From: Ruegeria intermedia
Lineage (GTDB): Bacteria > Pseudomonadota > Alphaproteobacteria > Rhodobacterales > Rhodobacteraceae
Length of the DNA stretch: 64,000 nt
Reading direction: 5' to 3'
NCBI RefSeq assembly: GCF_900129345.1
Contig: NZ_FQVK01000002.1
Span: 124,001 to 188,000, forward strand
A program made the position numbers and the translations under genes. Positions 27,707-35,974 of this stretch are shown here, one piece after another. Below the pieces are notes generated by a model. It was not told the origin of the DNA and did not search any database. It worked only from the letters and a program-made list of their open reading frames with translations. Positions within the stretch are counted from its first letter, which is position 1. Every line of letters starts with the position of its first letter.

Positions 27707-28384
27707 ATGAACACACCGTTTGATGAAGAACCCCACCGCCGCCCCGGCCTGCTGTCGCGGCTACGCGCGTCGTTTCTGACGGGTATCGTCGTCATCGCAC
27801 CGGTCTGGCTGACGCTGTGGCTGATCCTGTCGGTGGTCGGCTGGATCGACAGTGCGGTCCTGCCCCTGATCCCGCACCAGTTCCGGCCCGAGCAATATGT
27901 GGGCATCAACCTGCGCGGCGTGGGCGTGCTGTTCTTCCTGATCTTCACGGTTCTGGTCGGCTGGATCGCCAAAGGCATCCTGGGGCGGTCGCTGATCCAT
28001 TTTGCCGAAAGCCTGGTCAACCGGATGCCCGTCGTCCGGTCGATCTATTCCGGGATCAAGCAGATCTCGGAAACCGTCTTTGCCCAGACCGAGCGGTCGT
28101 TCGAGAAGGCCTGCCTGGTCCAGTATCCCCGCCGGGGCATCTGGGCCATCGGCTTCGTCTCGACCGAGGCAAAGGGCGAGATCAACAAACGCGCCGAAAC
28201 CGGCGGCGGCCTGCTGAGCGTGTTCATCCCGACCACGCCGAACCCGACCTCGGGTTTTCTGCTGTTCTTCCCCGAAGAAGACGTGATCCTGCTGGACATG
28301 ACGATCGAAGATGCCGCCAAGCTGGTGATTTCGGCCGGGCTGGTCTATCCGAACCAGAAAGACCCCACGCAGCCGCCCGAGTGA
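27707..28384 (+). CDS. DUF502 family inner-membrane protein
   Basis: 225 aa. Two hydrophobic helices near residues 22-47 and 70-90 (FLTGIVVIAPVWLTLWLIL and GVGVLFFLIFTVLVGWIAKG) are followed by the conserved family region NRMPVVRSIYSGIKQI and a soluble domain ending in FFPEEDVILLDMTIEDAAK. DUF502 proteins are widespread and of unknown function. The stop is immediately adjacent to the stop of the convergent patatin gene (TGATCA shared palindrome). Confidence 0.88.
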   Translation: MNTPFDEEPHRRPGLLSRLRASFLTGIVVIAPVWLTLWLILSVVGWIDSAVLPLIPHQFRPEQYVGINLRGVGVLFFLIFTVLVGWIAKGILGRSLIHFAESLVNRMPVVRSIYSGIKQISETVFAQTERSFEKACLVQYPRRGIWAIGFVSTEAKGEINKRAETGGGLLSVFIPTTPNPTSGFLLFFPEEDVILLDMTIEDAAKLVISAGLVYPNQKDPTQPPE

Positions 28385-29413
28385 TCAGCCGAACATCGCG
28401 GGCAGATCAACGGTGCTGCGCGCACCCAGATCGGGTTTGTGATCGGCCAGAAACCGGTCGGCCGCGGCCCGGCCCGCCTGTTTCAGGCTGTGCAGAACCA
28501 CCGGGTTGGGCACCGTCTTGGTCGCCACCGACAGGCTGTTCATCAAGACATCATCCGCAATCATGTGTACCAAGACCCGGCTCATCTCGCCCGCCTTCAA
28601 CTTGCCCTCGGCCAGCAGGCGCTGCACGAAGTTGATCGCCCGTAGCTCGCGCAGAAGGGACGAATTGAAGCTGATCTCGTTGATCCGGTTCTGAATCTGC
28701 TGCGGGGTCTTGGGAACCTCGTCGCGCTCCAGCGGGTTGATGTTCACGATCACCACATCCTCGGGCAGGCCCGCGTTGAACAGCGGAAACAGCGCCGGGT
28801 TGCCGGTATAGCCGCCATCCCAATAGGCTTCGGTCCGGTCCGTTTCGGGGTCGTGGATTTCAACCGCCTGGAACAGATTCGGCAGGCAGGCCGAGGCGAG
28901 AATCGCGTCAGTCGTCACCTCATCGCCCGTGAACACCCGGATCTTGCCGCTGCGCACGCAGGTGGCGCAAACGAACAGGCGCGGCCCCTGATCCGCACAG
29001 ACCTCACCAAAGTCAAAGGCCTCGACCACCGGGGCCAGCGGATTGCGGTAGAACGGCCCATAGGCATAGGGCGATACCATCCGCGACCAGGTATCGGCCA
29101 CCGAGAACGGCAAGGAATACTCCATCGCCTGCGCGATCTGGGCGGGTTCCATCCCGGCCAGCCAGTTGGCGATGCGCATGTCGCCCACCGCGCCCATCCT
29201 CTCCCACAGGGCGTTCAGGGTCTCGCGCGCGCCATCGCGACCGGCATGAACCATGCCGGCCTTGAACGCGGCTCCGTTCAACGCCCCGGCCGAGGTTCCG
29301 GTAATCGCTGCGACCTCGATGTCTTCGTCGTCCAGCAGACGGTCCAGCACGCCCCAGGTAAAGGCGCCATGCGCACCGCCGCCCTGCAGGGCAAGATTGA
29401 TGCGCTTTACCAT
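28385..29413 (-). CDS. Patatin-like phospholipase
   Basis: 342 aa serine hydrolase of the RssA/patatin group. The oxyanion motif is QGGGAHGAF (10-18), the nucleophile is S41 in GTSAG, and the catalytic Asp is in the DGG of YWDGGYTGNP. The ATG at 29413 fits the family start (MVKRINLAL); the upstream open frame runs into the preceding gene. It follows the 3-hydroxybutyrate dehydrogenase gene by 28 bases on the same strand. The pairing suggests a role in polyhydroxybutyrate or lipid turnover, but the substrate is inferred. Confidence 0.9.
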   Translation of the reverse strand: MVKRINLALQGGGAHGAFTWGVLDRLLDDEDIEVAAITGTSAGALNGAAFKAGMVHAGRDGARETLNALWERMGAVGDMRIANWLAGMEPAQIAQAMEYSLPFSVADTWSRMVSPYAYGPFYRNPLAPVVEAFDFGEVCADQGPRLFVCATCVRSGKIRVFTGDEVTTDAILASACLPNLFQAVEIHDPETDRTEAYWDGGYTGNPALFPLFNAGLPEDVVIVNINPLERDEVPKTPQQIQNRINEISFNSSLLRELRAINFVQRLLAEGKLKAGEMSRVLVHMIADDVLMNSLSVATKTVPNPVVLHSLKQAGRAAADRFLADHKPDLGARSTVDLPAMFG

Positions 29414-29441
29414 GTCCGCCGGCCCCGGCGCGCGCCGCGGA

Positions 29442-30215
29442 TCACAAGGCGGTCCATCCGCCGTCGACCGAGATCGTGGTGCCTGTGATCTGTTCGGCCG
29501 CGTCCGAGCACAGGAACACGGTGGTTCCACCCAGCTGTTCGACCGTGGCGAATTGCTTGGACGGTTGCCGTTCGAGCATGACGTTCTTGATCACGTCCTC
29601 GCGGCTCATGTTGTATTCCTTCATCGTGTCGGGGATCTGCGCCTCGACCAGCGGCGTCAGCACATAGCCCGGACAGATGGCGTTGCAGGTGATCGGCTCC
29701 TGCGCGGTTTCCAGCGCCACGGTCTTGGTCATGCCGACGACCCCGTGCTTGGCCGCGACATAGGCCGCCTTGTAGGGCGATGCCGTCAGCCCATGCGCCG
29801 AGGCGATGTTGACGATCCGTCCCCACCCGGCCTTGCGCATCATCGGCAGCGCCGCCGCCGTCGTGTTAAAGGCCGAGTTCATGTTGATGGCGATGATCGC
29901 GTCCCATTTCTCGACCGGGAACTGGTCGATCGGCGCGACGTGCTGAATGCCTGCGTTGTTGACCAGAATATCGCAGGCTCCGGCCTTTTCGATCAACGCG
30001 CGGCATTCCTCGCCCTTGGACATGTCGGCCTTGATGTAGCGCGCGTTGGTTCCGGTCTCCTTGCCGATCTCGGCCGCCAGCGCGTGATCCTCATCGCGGT
30101 CGGTGAACGAGTTCAGAACAACGTCGGCCCCCGCCTTGGCCAGTTCGCGCGCGATTCCCAACCCGATGCCCGAATTCGAACCGGTGATGATTGCTGTTTT
30201 TCCCGACAGGTTCAT
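29442..30215 (-). CDS. bdhA: 3-hydroxybutyrate dehydrogenase
   Basis: 257 aa short-chain dehydrogenase that oxidises D-3-hydroxybutyrate to acetoacetate with NAD, part of polyhydroxybutyrate use. The NAD motif is TGSNSGIG (11-18), NNAG is at 86-89, the catalytic residues are S139, Y152 and K156 (Y-x3-K), and Q91-H92 after NNAGI is typical of hydroxybutyrate dehydrogenases. The C terminus GTTISVDGGWTAL is family-like. GGGAGA lies upstream of the ATG. It probably forms an operon with the patatin gene. Confidence 0.94.
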   Translation of the reverse strand: MNLSGKTAIITGSNSGIGLGIARELAKAGADVVLNSFTDRDEDHALAAEIGKETGTNARYIKADMSKGEECRALIEKAGACDILVNNAGIQHVAPIDQFPVEKWDAIIAINMNSAFNTTAAALPMMRKAGWGRIVNIASAHGLTASPYKAAYVAAKHGVVGMTKTVALETAQEPITCNAICPGYVLTPLVEAQIPDTMKEYNMSREDVIKNVMLERQPSKQFATVEQLGGTTVFLCSDAAEQITGTTISVDGGWTAL

Positions 30216-30336
30216 TTGGGGTCTCCCACAGACTCATGTTTTACCGACACAGTGCCATGCTGCACCTGCAAAATAAACGGGGAATGGCCCAGGGCGGTTA
30301 CGGACAGTTCATGGCGGGAAACTCGGGGCTAGAGGC

Positions 30337-30365
30337 AAAAAAAACGCCCGCACGAAGCGGGCGTT
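30337..30365 (-). terminator. Minus-strand intrinsic terminator without an assigned gene
   Basis: The stem AACGCCCGC (30343-30351) with GCGGGCGTT (30357-30365) has a five-base loop, and on the minus strand it runs into eight T residues (30344-30337). Its direction is leftward, yet the gene to its right is on the plus strand, so it points to an unassigned minus-strand transcript. Confidence 0.8.
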
Positions 30366-30525
30366 AAGTTATTGAGGCAGGTTTCATACAGGCAAGAAAC
30401 CTATCGAGCAGTGCATTCTTTATAAGCAATTCCGCGCCTTCATCCAAGCTAAAAGTTTGAAAATATGAAAAATCATCGGTACGGTGAATCCCAACAAAAT
30501 AAGGCCAGAGCAGGATTGTTTCCAA
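30364..30525 (-). other. Possible small ORF or gene remnant ending at a terminator
   Basis: 53 codons from a TTG at 30525 to a TAA at 30364-30366 that sits on the edge of the intrinsic terminator stem. The predicted peptide contains FVGIHRTDDFSYFQTFSLDE and ends CMKPASIT. I recognise no family and see no clear ribosome site. It may be the 3' end of a former gene cut off by the binding-protein gene, a small protein gene, or chance. The AT-rich composition differs from the neighbours. Confidence 0.3.
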
Positions 30526-30526
30526 A

Positions 30527-32353
30527 ATGAGCCCCGATTTTCTTCGCCCGCTTCGCCCCGTGATCGCGGGAATCACCGCCGCACTTTCCGTTACGTCAGC
30601 GCTCGCAGATTCGACCCATGGCATAGCTATGTATGGCGACCCTGCTCTACCACCGGATTTTGTGTCTCTGCCCTATGCCAACCCGGACGCGCCCAAGGGC
30701 GGCAAAGTCGTGTTCGGCAACACCGGCGGCTTTAACAGCTTGAACCCGTTCGTGCAAAAAGGCACCGCCCCGTGGCAGTTGAGGTTCTGGACGCACGAGG
30801 GGTTGATGGGCCGGTCCTGGGACGAACCGTTCACGCTCTACGGCCTTCTGGCCGAATCAATCGACACCGCGCCCGACCGATCCTGGGTCGAATTCACCCT
30901 GCGCGAGAATGCCCGATTCTCGGACGGATCCCCTGTCACGGTCGAGGACGTGATCTGGTCGTACGAGACGCTGGGCACCCAGGGGCACCTGCGCTATCGC
31001 GGCCTGTGGTCCAAGATCGACAGCATCGAACAGACCGGGCCGCGCTCGGTCCGGATCACCTTCAACGAGCCCGACCGCGAGCTGGCCCTGATCGCGGGCC
31101 TGCGTCCGATCCTGAAAAAGGCCCAATGGGAGGGCAAGGATTTCGCCGAGGCCCCTCTGCAGGACATTCCCATCGGCACCGGCCCTTACGTGATCGACGA
31201 CTACGAAGCCGGGCGTTTCGTGAATTTCAAGCGCAACCCCGACTATTGGGGAAATGATGTCCCCTTCCGGCGCGGCACGATGAACTTCGACGAGATGCGG
31301 ATCGAATTCTACGGCGACCAGACCGTTCTGTTCGAGGCCTTCAAGGCCGGCAAGCTATCGGCCATACGCGAATTCAACGCCGACAAATGGGCCACGCAGT
31401 ACGATTTCCCCGCCGTCCAGCGGGGCGACATCGTCAAAACCGAGATCCCGCACAGGAAACCGTCGGGGATGACCGGGCTGGTCATGAACACCCGACGTGC
31501 GCCGTTCGACGACTGGCGCGTGCGCGAGGCACTGATCCTCGCCTTCAACTTCGAATACATCAGCGGCACCTTCACCGGCGGGGCACAGCCGCGGATCACA
31601 TCGTATTTCTCGGGGTCCGACCTGGCCATGCGGCCCGGGCCGGCCAAAGGGCGCGTGGCCGAGCTGCTGCAGCCCTACGCCGATGACCTGCCCCCCGGCG
31701 CGCTGGAAGGGTACGACCTGCCAAAAGGCGACGCCTCGGTCCGCAACCGCAAGGACATCCGCAAGGCGGCCGACCTGCTGGAACAGGCTGGCTGGACCAT
31801 CCAGGACGGGGTGCTGCGCAACGCCCAAGGCCAGCCGTTCAAGGTGAACCTGATCATCAGCCAGGGCGGCCTGAACGTGGTGCAGAACGTCGACGCCATC
31901 GCCGAGATCTATGCCCGCGCGCTGGAACGGCTGGGGATCGAGCTGACCGTCGACAAGGTGGATGACGCCCAATACACCCAACGCATTTCCAAGCTGGACT
32001 TCGACATGACCCCGTTCCGCCGCGCGCTGTCGCTGTCGCCGGGCAACGAACAGCGCCTGTACTGGGGCAGCGAAGGCGCCGACACGCCGGGCACGCGCAA
32101 CCTGATGGGCGTCGCCTCGCCCGCCGTCGACGGGCTGATCGATGCGATGCTGGCCTCGGAAAGCCACGAGGAATTCGTGGCCGCCACCCGCGCGCTGGAC
32201 CGGGTGCTGACGGCGGGGCGCTATGTCATTCCGATCTGGAGTTTCGACGTCGGCCGCATCGCCCATGTCAAGCAGATGCGGCACCCCGAAATCCTGCCGA
32301 TCTATGGAGACGGCCCGCAATTCATGCCCGATGTCTGGTGGTACGAGGACTGA
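30527..32353 (+). CDS. Family 5 extracellular solute-binding protein (YejA-like, peptide type)
   Basis: 608 aa periplasmic binding protein of a peptide/oligopeptide-type ABC importer. A signal peptide ends near residue 28 (SVTSALA). The SBP family 5 core has FTLRENARFSDGSPVTVEDVIWS, PIGTGPYVI and the later GLVMNTRRAPFDDWRVREAL. Length and sequence style fit the YejA subgroup (about 600-620 aa). No permease or ATPase gene follows, so the transporter partners are elsewhere or upstream of a former locus. A 9-bp GC hairpin without T-run lies just after the stop. Confidence 0.9.
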   Translation: MSPDFLRPLRPVIAGITAALSVTSALADSTHGIAMYGDPALPPDFVSLPYANPDAPKGGKVVFGNTGGFNSLNPFVQKGTAPWQLRFWTHEGLMGRSWDEPFTLYGLLAESIDTAPDRSWVEFTLRENARFSDGSPVTVEDVIWSYETLGTQGHLRYRGLWSKIDSIEQTGPRSVRITFNEPDRELALIAGLRPILKKAQWEGKDFAEAPLQDIPIGTGPYVIDDYEAGRFVNFKRNPDYWGNDVPFRRGTMNFDEMRIEFYGDQTVLFEAFKAGKLSAIREFNADKWATQYDFPAVQRGDIVKTEIPHRKPSGMTGLVMNTRRAPFDDWRVREALILAFNFEYISGTFTGGAQPRITSYFSGSDLAMRPGPAKGRVAELLQPYADDLPPGALEGYDLPKGDASVRNRKDIRKAADLLEQAGWTIQDGVLRNAQGQPFKVNLIISQGGLNVVQNVDAIAEIYARALERLGIELTVDKVDDAQYTQRISKLDFDMTPFRRALSLSPGNEQRLYWGSEGADTPGTRNLMGVASPAVDGLIDAMLASESHEEFVAATRALDRVLTAGRYVIPIWSFDVGRIAHVKQMRHPEILPIYGDGPQFMPDVWWYED

Positions 32354-32811
32354 CGCAAGGCCCGCGGGGGCGGTCGCGCCCGCGGGCAGCCCTGGACTTG
32401 CGTGCGCCTACGGAAGATCGGCAAAAAACGGCACATCACCCACCCACAAGAAAATGACCCGGCTGGGACGCGACCTACAGCGTATTCAGCAAAGTCGCAG
32501 ATCCTGTATTTCAAACCAGCCTTACGTCGAAATATTGGAATTGCTGGAGAGTATTCCGAGTATTTTGAACCGCAGCTTTCCGGAAAAAAACCAGACGTTT
32601 AAGGCCTTTGCATGCAAAACCCACCGGTTGGGACCGCCCCCCACGGACAGGTGTGAAACGGTGCACAGGGTCCTTGGGACCTTTCCGCGTACGGCTGTAC
32701 GAAGTGAGGACCGACCTGCGACATTTTGTCATGCCCGCGACACCATATCGCGCTACGTACGCTACAAGTGAGGAGAGCAGTCCTGAAACCCGAACCGCGG
32801 GAGGCTCGCAG
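32354..32811. other. 458-base non-coding stretch
   Basis: It starts with a perfect 9-bp inverted repeat (GCCCGCGGG at 32360-32368 with CCCGCGGGC at 32379-32387) that may end the binding-protein transcript, although no T-run follows. An AT-richer section spans about 32500-32610. Short hairpins GGTCC-TTG-GGACC and CGTAC-GGCT-GTACG lie near 32669-32701. I see no convincing ORF, tRNA or riboswitch; the last ~100 bases should contain the promoter of the small gene at 32812. Confidence 0.5.
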
Positions 32812-33039
32812 ATGTTGAACTGGACTGATTTGACACAAGACTGGAGCGCGGCCTATGCCCGCGCCAAGCGCCGTTTTCCAAACTTGCGCGACCAAGACAT
32901 GGCACGCGTCAGAGCCGACCGAAAACGGTTTGAGGCCTACCTGGCCGAACGCCATCACCTGACGATGACCGAGGCCCATGAAGAGGTAGAGGATTTCCTG
33001 TTCACCGAAGGACTGAACCGCGAACTGGCGCATCGCTAG
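32812..33039 (+). CDS. Small conserved hypothetical protein, CsbD/YjbJ-like pattern
   Basis: 75 aa, soluble, highly charged and probably all helical. The arrangement W...D.......RF..L...D......DR..FEAYLAERHHLTMTEAHEEVEDF loosely resembles the CsbD/YjbJ stress-protein pattern (W near the start, KL-like segment, R..L...L..R, then AE.EV), but similarity is weak and I treat the family as a guess. The ATG at 32812 has GGGAGG seven bases upstream. Its stop overlaps that of the convergent XRE regulator as CTAG. Confidence 0.7.
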   Translation: MLNWTDLTQDWSAAYARAKRRFPNLRDQDMARVRADRKRFEAYLAERHHLTMTEAHEEVEDFLFTEGLNRELAHR

Positions 33040-33659
33040 GCCAGCGACGTCACCCACAGAATGGTTGCGTCTTCCTCGCTGACCGAGATCACGTTGTGCC
33101 CCATGCTGCCGTCGTAATAGGCGCTGTCGCCCCGGCGCATTTCGACGGGCTCGTAGAATTCGGTGTACAGGCGGACCACGCCGGTAAGCACATACAGGAA
33201 CTCTTCGCCGTCGTGACGCACCCAGCCGTCGAATTCGTCCATCGACCGCGCCCGAACGCGCGCGCGATAGGGCAGCATCTGCTTTTTCGTCAGCGTTTCG
33301 GCCAGCAATTCGTGCTCGTAGGTCGTGGTGGCGTGCGCGGCCCCCTGCCCGTTGCGCGTCACCGCCATGCGGCCGATGACCTGATCACGCTCGGGCGGGG
33401 TGAACAGCTGCGGCACCGAAATCTCAAGTCCCGTCGCCAGCTTTTTCAGAGCATCATAGGTGGGCGACATCTGGCCGTTTTCGATCTTGGACAGGGTCGA
33501 GCGTGCCAGCCCGGCCTGATTGGCCGCCTGTTCCAGCGTCCAGTTGCGCGCCTTGCGCAGTTCGCGCACGCGCGCGCCCAGATCGACCGGCTCGGGCTCG
33601 GACTGGGTGCCGTTGTCGCGGGCGATGCGTACGATGGATTTGTGGTCTTTGCTCGTCAT
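33036..33659 (-). CDS. XRE-family regulator with C-terminal cupin
   Basis: 207 aa. An N-terminal helix-turn-helix at about residues 30-85 (LEQAANQAGLARSTLSKIEN) is followed by a cupin domain at about 125-205 (WVRHDGEEFLYVLTG ... GDSAYYDGSMGHN). This PuuR/SutR-like arrangement binds DNA and senses a small ligand in the cupin. It is divergent from the acyl-CoA synthetase gene with a 65-base interval, so that gene is its likely target (inference). Confidence 0.92.
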   Translation of the reverse strand: MTSKDHKSIVRIARDNGTQSEPEPVDLGARVRELRKARNWTLEQAANQAGLARSTLSKIENGQMSPTYDALKKLATGLEISVPQLFTPPERDQVIGRMAVTRNGQGAAHATTTYEHELLAETLTKKQMLPYRARVRARSMDEFDGWVRHDGEEFLYVLTGVVRLYTEFYEPVEMRRGDSAYYDGSMGHNVISVSEEDATILWVTSLA

Positions 33660-33724
33660 GCGTCATTCTATAGGGCCAGCGCCGCGCGCTTGCAACGCGT
33701 GACAAAGGGCAATAGCCAAGGCGC

Positions 33725-35242
33725 ATGTTGTCGATCTTCGATCAGGGGCCGCCGCCGCCCTGCCCCGCGCCGTTCAACCTGGCCGCCCATGTGCTGCGCC
33801 GTGCCGATGCCATGGCCGACAAGGTGGCTCTGTCCGTGCTGCGCGCCGATGGCTCGGACGATTGGACCTATGCACAGCTGAAATCCGCAGTTCTGGGCAC
33901 CGGAACCGGGCTGCTGCGTGCGGGCCTGGTGCCCGGCGACATCGTGCTGATGCGCCTGGGCAATACGGTCGATTTTCCCATCGCCTATCTGGGGGCGATC
34001 GCGGTCGGGCTGATCCCGGTGCCGACCTCCTCGCAACTGACCGAGCCGGAAACGGAACGGATGATCCGGGATCTGTCCCCAACCGCCATTCTGCGCGATC
34101 CGTCCGTGGCCTGTGCCGCGCATCCCAACCAGATCGGCCTGACCGACCTTGCCGCCATGCGCGACCTGCCGCCCGCGGCGTTCGACATGGGCGACCCGGA
34201 ACGCATGGCCTATGTCGTCTATACCTCGGGCACCTCGGGCAAGCCACGCGCTGTGGCCCATGCGCATCGCGCGATCTGGGCGCGGCAGATGATGGTCGAT
34301 GGCTGGTACGGCCTGCGCGAGGCCGACCGCCTGTGCCACGCGGGCGCGTTCAACTGGACCTACACGTTGGGCACCGGCCTGATGGACCCGTGGACCATCG
34401 GCGCCACCGCGCTGATCCCCGAAGCCGGAACCGACCCGGCCGCCCTGCCCGGATTGCTGCGCCGCCACCGCGCCTCGATCTTTGCGGCCGCCCCCGGCGT
34501 GTACCGCAAGATGCTGAACGCGGCGTACACGCTGCCCCTGCCCCATCTGCGCCACGGCCTGAGTGCCGGTGAGAAACTGTCGCGCGCCCTGCACGAACGC
34601 TGGGTTCAGGCCACCGGGACCGAGCTGTACGAGGCCTTTGGTATGTCGGAATGCTCGACCTTCATCTCATCCAGCCCATCTCACCCCGCGCGCGGCGATG
34701 CGCTGGGCCAGCCGCAACCGGGCCGCCGCGTGGCGATCCTGGGGCCTGACGGGCCGGTTCCGCAGGGGCAGGAAGGCACCATCGCCATTCACCGCTCGGA
34801 CCCGGGGCTGATGCTGACCTACCTCAACGCTCCGGACGAGGCCCGCGCGCGCATGCAGGGCGACTGGTTCCTGACCGGCGATCAGGGGGCGATGGCCGTG
34901 GATGGGCAGATCACCTATCTGGGACGCGACGACGACATGATGAACGCCGGCGGCTATCGCGTGTCCCCGGTCGAGGTTGAATCCGTCCTGTCGCGCTTTC
35001 CCGGGATCTCTCAGGTCGGCGCGGCGGCGGTCGAGGTCAAACCGGACACCTTCGTGATCGCCGCCTTCTATTCCGGGCCGGAAAAACTGGACGAAACCGC
35101 CCTGCGCGCTTATGTCGAGGCCAACCTGGCGCGCTACAAGCAACCCCGCGCCTTCATCCACCTTCCCGAACTGCCCACCGGGGGCAACGGAAAACTCCTG
35201 CGCCGCGCATTGCCGGCCTATTTCAAGGCACCCGAAGAATGA
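33725..35242 (+). CDS. AMP-dependent acyl-CoA synthetase (benzoate-CoA ligase-like)
   Basis: 505 aa ANL enzyme. The adenylation P-loop is YTSGTSGKP at 166-174, A5 is YEAFGMSECS, A7/A8 is WFLTGDQG and GRDDDMMNAGGYRVSP, and the catalytic Lys is in GNGKLLRR near residue 490. The compact size and the AGAFNWTYTLG stretch resemble the benzoate/short-chain acid ligase branch; the acid substrate is not determined. Its stop overlaps the DsbA-like start as ATGA. It is divergent from an XRE-cupin regulator that probably controls it. Confidence 0.88.
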   Translation: MLSIFDQGPPPPCPAPFNLAAHVLRRADAMADKVALSVLRADGSDDWTYAQLKSAVLGTGTGLLRAGLVPGDIVLMRLGNTVDFPIAYLGAIAVGLIPVPTSSQLTEPETERMIRDLSPTAILRDPSVACAAHPNQIGLTDLAAMRDLPPAAFDMGDPERMAYVVYTSGTSGKPRAVAHAHRAIWARQMMVDGWYGLREADRLCHAGAFNWTYTLGTGLMDPWTIGATALIPEAGTDPAALPGLLRRHRASIFAAAPGVYRKMLNAAYTLPLPHLRHGLSAGEKLSRALHERWVQATGTELYEAFGMSECSTFISSSPSHPARGDALGQPQPGRRVAILGPDGPVPQGQEGTIAIHRSDPGLMLTYLNAPDEARARMQGDWFLTGDQGAMAVDGQITYLGRDDDMMNAGGYRVSPVEVESVLSRFPGISQVGAAAVEVKPDTFVIAAFYSGPEKLDETALRAYVEANLARYKQPRAFIHLPELPTGGNGKLLRRALPAYFKAPEE

Positions 35243-35898
35243 CCCAGACCGTCAAGCTTGATATCCTGTCCGACCCGATCTGCCCGTGGTGCTATATCGG
35301 CAAGACCAACCTGGACAAGGCACTGGCCTCGGCCCCGGACCATCCCTTCGTGATCGAATGGCATCCGTTCCAGCTGAACCCCGACATGCCCGCAGGCGGC
35401 ATGGACCGGCGCGAATACCTGGAACGCAAGTTCGGTGGCAAGGAAGGTGCGGTCAAAGCCTATGCGCCGGTGGTGGAACACGCCGAAAAGGCCGGCCTGA
35501 ACATCAATTTCGAGGCCATGAAGCGCACGCCGAACACGCTGGACGCCCATCGCCTGATCCACTGGGCCGGGATCGAGGGCAAACAGAACGAGGTGGTGGA
35601 TGCGCTGTTCGACGCCTATTTCGTGCAGGGCCGCGACATCGGCGACCACGAGGTTCTGGCCGACATCGCCGACAGCGTGGGCATGGACGCCGCCGTGGTT
35701 CTGAAACTGCTGAAATCCGACGCCGACCGGGACGACATCCGCAAACGCGACGCCCATTCGCGCGAAATGGGGGTGAACTCGGTCCCCACCTTCATCGTCG
35801 CCAACCAGCACGCAGTACCCGGCGCCCAACCGCCCGAGCTGTGGGCGCAGGTCATCGACGAGATCATGTCTCAGCTTGAGCCTTCCTCTGCAGAATAG
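35239..35898 (+). CDS. DsbA/FrnE-family thioredoxin-fold oxidoreductase
   Basis: 219 aa cytoplasmic protein (no signal peptide). The thioredoxin-like active site is C15-P-W-C18 in SDPICPWCYIGK, with the helical DsbA insertion and the cis-Pro loop MGVNSVPTFIV. This is the FrnE/2-hydroxychromene-2-carboxylate isomerase-like branch, which includes disulfide oxidoreductases and glutathione-dependent isomerases. ATGA overlap with the acyl-CoA synthetase indicates joint translation, but a shared pathway is not obvious. Confidence 0.9.
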   Translation: MTQTVKLDILSDPICPWCYIGKTNLDKALASAPDHPFVIEWHPFQLNPDMPAGGMDRREYLERKFGGKEGAVKAYAPVVEHAEKAGLNINFEAMKRTPNTLDAHRLIHWAGIEGKQNEVVDALFDAYFVQGRDIGDHEVLADIADSVGMDAAVVLKLLKSDADRDDIRKRDAHSREMGVNSVPTFIVANQHAVPGAQPPELWAQVIDEIMSQLEPSSAE

Positions 35899-35913
35899 CA
35901 CAGAGTTCTGTGC
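35898..35913. promoter_or_regulatory. Palindrome before the MFS exporter gene
   Basis: GCACAGA-GT-TCTGTGC is a perfect seven-base inverted repeat starting at the last base of the DsbA-like stop codon and 62 bases before the MFS start. No T-run follows, so an operator is as likely as a weak terminator. Confidence 0.4.
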
Positions 35914-35974
35914 GCGATTGCACCTAGCCCACCTTGCCCTGTCGTGTTAGCGCGTTGAGGCAAGGAGTCCCCGC

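Larger units (their letters stand above)
30216..30526. other. AT-rich intergenic region between bdhA and the ABC binding protein
   Basis: 311 bases, visibly poorer in GC than the rest of the window from about 30366. It must hold the divergent promoters of bdhA and the binding-protein gene. It also contains a minus-strand terminator at 30337-30365 that fits neither gene, and a 53-codon minus-strand frame ending at that terminator (see separate entries). Confidence 0.6.

Noticed and set aside
32223..32771. Plus-strand frame spanning the end of the ABC binding-protein gene and the following gap
   Set aside because: It starts inside the binding-protein gene in another frame and has a non-coding-like translation; no start signal.
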